Part shown: positions 16,485 through 18,859 of the stretch, piece by piece
Layout of the letters: each line of letters begins with the position of its first letter
Numbering within the stretch: the stretch's first letter is position 1
Source of the DNA: Treponemataceae bacterium
GTDB taxonomy: Bacteria; Spirochaetota; Spirochaetia; Treponematales; Treponemataceae
Direction: 5' to 3'
DNA: 18,859 nucleotides
NCBI GenBank assembly: GCA_024402455.1
Contig: JAKSTS010000035.1
Location: forward strand, 1 to 18,859
Program-made: the position numbers and the translations under genes
The notes under the pieces: generated by a model
Databases searched by the model: none
What the model saw: the letters and a program-made list of their open reading frames with translations, nothing else
What the model was told of the DNA's origin: nothing

Positions 16485-16539
16485 CGTCGGCGCGAATAAA
16501 AAGCAGACAGAACTAAAGCCACAATTTTAATGGAAGCAA

Positions 16540-17160
16540 ATGATGTTTAACAAAAAAGAATATATATTTGAAAATATAAAAAAATTGCAGACGCCTGTTG
16601 GTTTCTTTGAAATTGAATCTGCCGGAGAAAAAACAGCTTTTTCTGTTAAAAAGAATATTGTAAACATGCCTGTAGAAATAACTGACGAAAATTCCAGAAA
16701 AAAAGGAAAAATTGCAGCAAAAACAAACTACAGCATTATCATTGACGCAGCAAAACTTCAGCTGAATAAAGATTATTCAATTAATTTTAAAAGCGACCAT
16801 GAATGCGTGTGGAAATTCTGCGATTCAGACGAACACACGACATGTTACAATTCGATTATTAACGGCTGGTTTGGCGGCATTGGCGCAAATGATCCGAATG
16901 ACGAAACAAAAACACAGCAGTCTTTGAACTATTCCGAAAAAAACGCTTTTTTCGGTGGGCATGTTATAAAAGAACCACCTGAATATGATGAAACAGCTTT
17001 TACAGCCTATACAGTTGATGTACTTGAATTGTTCAACGGCTATCGCTTTAAATTGTTTGATTATTCGATAAGCCAAATTCACTTTGAAGTTGCATGGCTA
17101 AAAAAAGGCAAATTTGCAGACATCGAATACGAAAATGCACTTGGAATGTGGCTTTGCTGA
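16540..17160 (+). CDS. Hypothetical protein, 206 residues
   Basis: A soluble protein with no signal peptide, membrane helix or catalytic motif that I recognise. Composition is mixed alpha/beta with many aromatic residues; the middle contains NGWFGGIGANDPNDETKTQQ and the end contains a Trp-rich segment (HFEVAWLKKGKF, LGMWLC). The start at 16540 is one of two adjacent ATGs (ATGATG) preceded by GGAAG. Its stop codon lies inside the left direct repeat of the second ATPase unit, and its 3' hairpin is split by that unit, so this gene is the likely insertion neighbour. Its reading frame is undamaged. Confidence 0.75.
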   Translation: MMFNKKEYIFENIKKLQTPVGFFEIESAGEKTAFSVKKNIVNMPVEITDENSRKKGKIAAKTNYSIIIDAAKLQLNKDYSINFKSDHECVWKFCDSDEHTTCYNSIINGWFGGIGANDPNDETKTQQSLNYSEKNAFFGGHVIKEPPEYDETAFTAYTVDVLELFNGYRFKLFDYSISQIHFEVAWLKKGKFADIEYENALGMWLC

Positions 17161-17199
17161 AAAACCATGAAAATGCAGAAACCTAAGCTGCAGGATTTT
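17153..17199 (+). repeat. Left copy of the 45-47 bp direct repeat flanking ATPase 2
   Basis: It matches 18521-18565 in the same orientation: 35 bases (17165-17199, starting CCATGAAAATGCAG) are identical, and the part upstream differs only by two extra A in an A-run. It includes the stop codon of the hypothetical gene. In this copy the hairpin arm AAGCTGCAG is followed by a T-run and not by its partner arm. A short stem (TGCAG 17174-17178 with CTGCA 17188-17192) before T9 could still terminate transcription. Confidence 0.93.
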
Positions 17200-17211
17200 T
17201 TTTTGTATATA

Positions 17212-17271
17212 TTTAGCTACTATAACTGATAATTTTGTACTTTTCTTGATTTTAGCGACTATAACTGATAA
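17212..17271 (+). repeat. Two 21-bp direct repeats before ATPase 2
   Basis: TTTAGC-N-ACTATAACTGATAA occurs at 17212-17232 and at 17251-17271, with one mismatch (T versus G at the seventh base), 39 bases apart. The second copy ends 9 bases before the ATG. The spacing is close to four helical turns, suggesting binding sites on one DNA face. The core TATAACTGATAA fits the TATANNNGATAA motif also seen in the inverted repeat before ATPase 1. No Shine-Dalgarno sequence separates the repeat from the ATG. The whole 120-base gap holds no other feature. Confidence 0.88.
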
Positions 17272-17280
17272 AATCAAACT

Positions 17281-18492
17281 ATGTTAAATCGTGAAACTTA
17301 TATGAAAAGAATCAGACCGTTTATGAATACGGAACTGATAAAAGTCTTTACAGGAATAAGGCGTTCAGGAAAATCTGTAATGCTTGAACTTGTAAAAAAA
17401 GAATTACTGAATACTGGCGCAAATAACAATAATTTTCTCTATATAAATTTTGAACAGTTTAGCAATACAGAATTATTAGAAGCAACAAAGCTGTATCAAA
17501 AAATAAGCGAATTCCACAAAAACATAAATGGGAAAAGCTACCTTTTCTTTGATGAAATCCAAGAAGTAAAGAATTGGGAAAAATGCATAAATTCTTGCCG
17601 TGTTGATTTTGATTGTGATATTTATATTACAGGTTCAAATGCAAAACTTTTATCCGGGGAACTTGCAACGTATCTTGCCGGTCGATATGTAGAATTTGTC
17701 ATTTATCCTTTTTCGTTTTCAGAATATCTTGAAATGAAAAAACAAGAAAATTCTGATGCAGACATAAATTCATGCTTCATGGAATTTATAAAAACAGGAG
17801 GAATGCCATTTTTGTCTAATTTTGCAGGCGACACCTCCGCAAAAAATCAATATTTAACAGATATTTATAATTCTGTTGTTTTAAAAGACATAGTAAAAAG
17901 AAATAATATTCGTGATGTATATACATTAGAAAAAATTGTTGCTTATGCTTTTGCAAATATTGGACACATTTTTAGTGCAACCTCTCTTTCAAAATATTTC
18001 AAAAGCGAAAATCAAAAAATCTCGCATGACACTATTTTAAATTATCTAAAATTTTGTACAGATGCATTTCTGTTATATAAAATAAGACGTGCCGATTTCG
18101 AAGGCAAAAAAATTCTTACAATGAATGAAAAATATTATTGTGCAGACCATGGACTAAGGGAAGCAGTATTTGGAAAAAACATCCAGAATATTGATCAAGT
18201 TTTTGAAAATATTGTTTGTCTTGAACTTTTGCGCAGAAATTATAAAGTTTATGTTGGCAAAAAAGGTGAATTAAAAATTGACTTTGTAGCAGAAAAAGAA
18301 GATAAACGAATTTATGTTCAAGTTTCATATCTTTTAACAAACGAAGAAACAATCCACCGAGAATTCAATGTTTATAAATCCATAAAAGATAATTATCCAA
18401 AATATGTTGTTTCAATGGATGATTTTGATTTTTCGCAAAATGGAATAATTCATAAAAACATAAAAGATTTTTTGCTGATGGAAGATTACTAA
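17281..18492 (+). CDS. COG1373-type AAA+ ATPase with altered nuclease-like C-terminal domain
   Basis: A 403-residue relative of the ATPase at 3789, from a different branch. Walker A is GIRRSGKS at residues 25-32, Walker B is LFFDEIQ with D91 and E92, then ITGSNAKLL and the arginine-finger-like LAGRYVEF. The PFSFSEYLE segment and a winged-helix-like middle part follow. The C-terminal domain has LKIDFVAE with D334, but the expected ExK is replaced by Q347-V348-S349 in IYVQVSYLL. This QVS form is common in one branch of the family and may lack nuclease activity or use another chemistry. The ATG has no ribosome-binding site; the message may be leaderless. The gene stands alone between long direct repeats and has paired direct repeats just upstream. 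Function unknown. Confidence 0.9.
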   Translation: MLNRETYMKRIRPFMNTELIKVFTGIRRSGKSVMLELVKKELLNTGANNNNFLYINFEQFSNTELLEATKLYQKISEFHKNINGKSYLFFDEIQEVKNWEKCINSCRVDFDCDIYITGSNAKLLSGELATYLAGRYVEFVIYPFSFSEYLEMKKQENSDADINSCFMEFIKTGGMPFLSNFAGDTSAKNQYLTDIYNSVVLKDIVKRNNIRDVYTLEKIVAYAFANIGHIFSATSLSKYFKSENQKISHDTILNYLKFCTDAFLLYKIRRADFEGKKILTMNEKYYCADHGLREAVFGKNIQNIDQVFENIVCLELLRRNYKVYVGKKGELKIDFVAEKEDKRIYVQVSYLLTNEETIHREFNVYKSIKDNYPKYVVSMDDFDFSQNGIIHKNIKDFLLMEDY

Positions 18493-18520
18493 AAAACATA
18501 GATGCAAGCTGCTAATAAGT

Positions 18521-18565
18521 TTTGCTGAAACCATGAAAATGCAGAAACCTAAGCTGCAGGATTTT
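18521..18565 (+). repeat. Right copy of the 45-47 bp direct repeat flanking ATPase 2
   Basis: It starts 28 bases after the ATPase 2 stop. Unlike the left copy, its AAGCTGCAG arm (18551-18559) is followed by GATTTT and then the partner arm CTGCAGCTT (18566-18574), giving a perfect 9-bp hairpin. This looks like the original 3' end of the hypothetical gene at 16540, displaced by the ATPase unit. Confidence 0.93.
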
Positions 18566-18574
18566 CTGCAGCTT
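18551..18574 (+). terminator. Intact hairpin, probably the original terminator of the 16540 gene
   Basis: A nine-base-pair perfect stem with a six-base loop (GATTTT). No T-run follows (ACAGCC), so it is weak as an intrinsic terminator; an alternative pairing TGCAGAAA with TTTCTGCA around it could compete. Confidence 0.5.
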
Positions 18575-18630
18575 ACAGCCTGTTTTCTGCATCTTGCCCG
18601 AATCAGAATTGCGCATTTCTGCATATCGCT

Positions 18631-18636
18631 TATAAT
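18631..18636 (+). promoter_or_regulatory. Candidate -10 box for the last gene
   Basis: A perfect TATAAT with TTGCGC 16 bases upstream (18609-18614) as a partial -35 box. Only seven bases separate it from the ATG at 18644, so the transcript would be leaderless or nearly so. Confidence 0.4.
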
Positions 18637-18643
18637 AAAAAAC

Positions 18644-18859
18644 ATGAAAAGAGTTTTATATTTATTGGTGCAATGCACGTGGGGACTTGGACAGACAATT
18701 CTCGGATTGTTTTTCTTTCTTAAAAATATTCGCAGACCGCACAGATTTTATAGATGTGCAATAGAAACACAATGGGAAAATAAATATGCAGGCTTAAGCC
18801 TTGGTCCGTTTATTTTTACACCAGACGCAGATGGAGACTATTATAAAAGCGTACGTACA
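18644..18859 (+). CDS. Conserved membrane-associated protein, N-terminal part (runs off the window)
   Basis: The frame is open from the ATG at 18644 to the window end (72 codons). The protein begins MKRVLYLLVQCTWGLGQT with a hydrophobic helix (ILGLFFFLKNI) and continues with a basic turn and the segment AGLSLGPFIF. From memory of the family, proteins with this start continue into an HEYGH-type putative metal-binding motif and further membrane helices; that part lies beyond the window and cannot be checked here. No clear ribosome-binding site. It is downstream of the second ATPase unit and is read from its own promoter candidate. Confidence 0.72.
   Translation, partial: MKRVLYLLVQCTWGLGQTILGLFFFLKNIRRPHRFYRCAIETQWENKYAGLSLGPFIFTPDADGDYYKSVRT

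Larger units (their letters stand above)
16203..16539. other. Divergent intergenic region with GC-rich hairpins
   Basis: A 337-base gap between the minus-strand cyclase and the plus-strand hypothetical gene. The first half is A/T-rich and probably holds both promoters (TATTATATTAAATA-type stretches on the minus strand, GTTTAAACATGTTAAC on the plus strand). From 16381 to about 16495 the base composition becomes clearly GC-rich and contains two related hairpins, listed separately. Confidence 0.6.

Overview
The window is AT-rich chromosomal DNA from a bacterium that I infer to be a Treponema-like spirochaete, probably a host-associated one. The basis is the style of the elongation factor G, a six-helix chemotaxis receptor with no periplasmic sensor domain, codon use, and small conserved genes of types common in that genus. 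This is inference from family knowledge, not a database match. There is no rRNA, tRNA, CRISPR array or classical insertion sequence.

Layout. 1-1731: the 3' end of an elongation factor G gene followed by a RecA/KaiC-like P-loop ATPase in the same operon, closed by a strong terminator. 1829-3432 (minus): a methyl-accepting chemotaxis protein with its own terminator. 3640-5131: a COG1373-type AAA+ ATPase with a C-terminal PD-(D/E)XK-like nuclease domain, lying between two identical 32-bp direct repeats. 5334-6933: 4-alpha-glucanotransferase (malQ) and its terminator. 6999-7877 (minus): an EamA/DMT transporter. 8166-13894: a plus-strand run of a C_GCAxxG_C_C redox protein, a GT1-like glycosyltransferase, a frameshifted Cys-rich mini-ORF, an acyltransferase-3 membrane protein, an HD-domain protein, a zinc-ribbon/DUF4428-like membrane protein and a small four-helix membrane protein. 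14280-15196: a VanZ-like protein and an ArsC/Spx-fold protein without its active-site Cys. 15303-16202 (minus): a PAS-like/GGDEF diguanylate cyclase. 16381-16484: a GC-rich pair of related hairpins. 16540-17160: a hypothetical protein. 17153-18565: a second COG1373-type ATPase, again between direct repeats (45-47 bp). 18644 to the end: the start of a conserved membrane-associated protein that runs off the window.

The most interesting pattern is that both COG1373 ATPase genes, only distantly related and 13 kb apart, each lie inside long direct repeats of unrelated sequence, and each carries the motif TATANNNGATAA repeated just before its start codon. At the second locus the repeat lies in the 3' hairpin of the preceding gene: the upstream copy is cut in half and the intact hairpin is found only after the ATPase. 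Precise deletion between the repeats would restore a perfect hairpin. This suggests a single-gene mobile or selfish unit that duplicates its target on insertion and has a self-controlled promoter. I see no shared terminal inverted repeats, so the mechanism is open.

The other genes look like ordinary chromosomal genes (translation, chemotaxis, starch/maltodextrin metabolism, envelope modification, c-di-GMP signalling) and do not obviously form one pathway.
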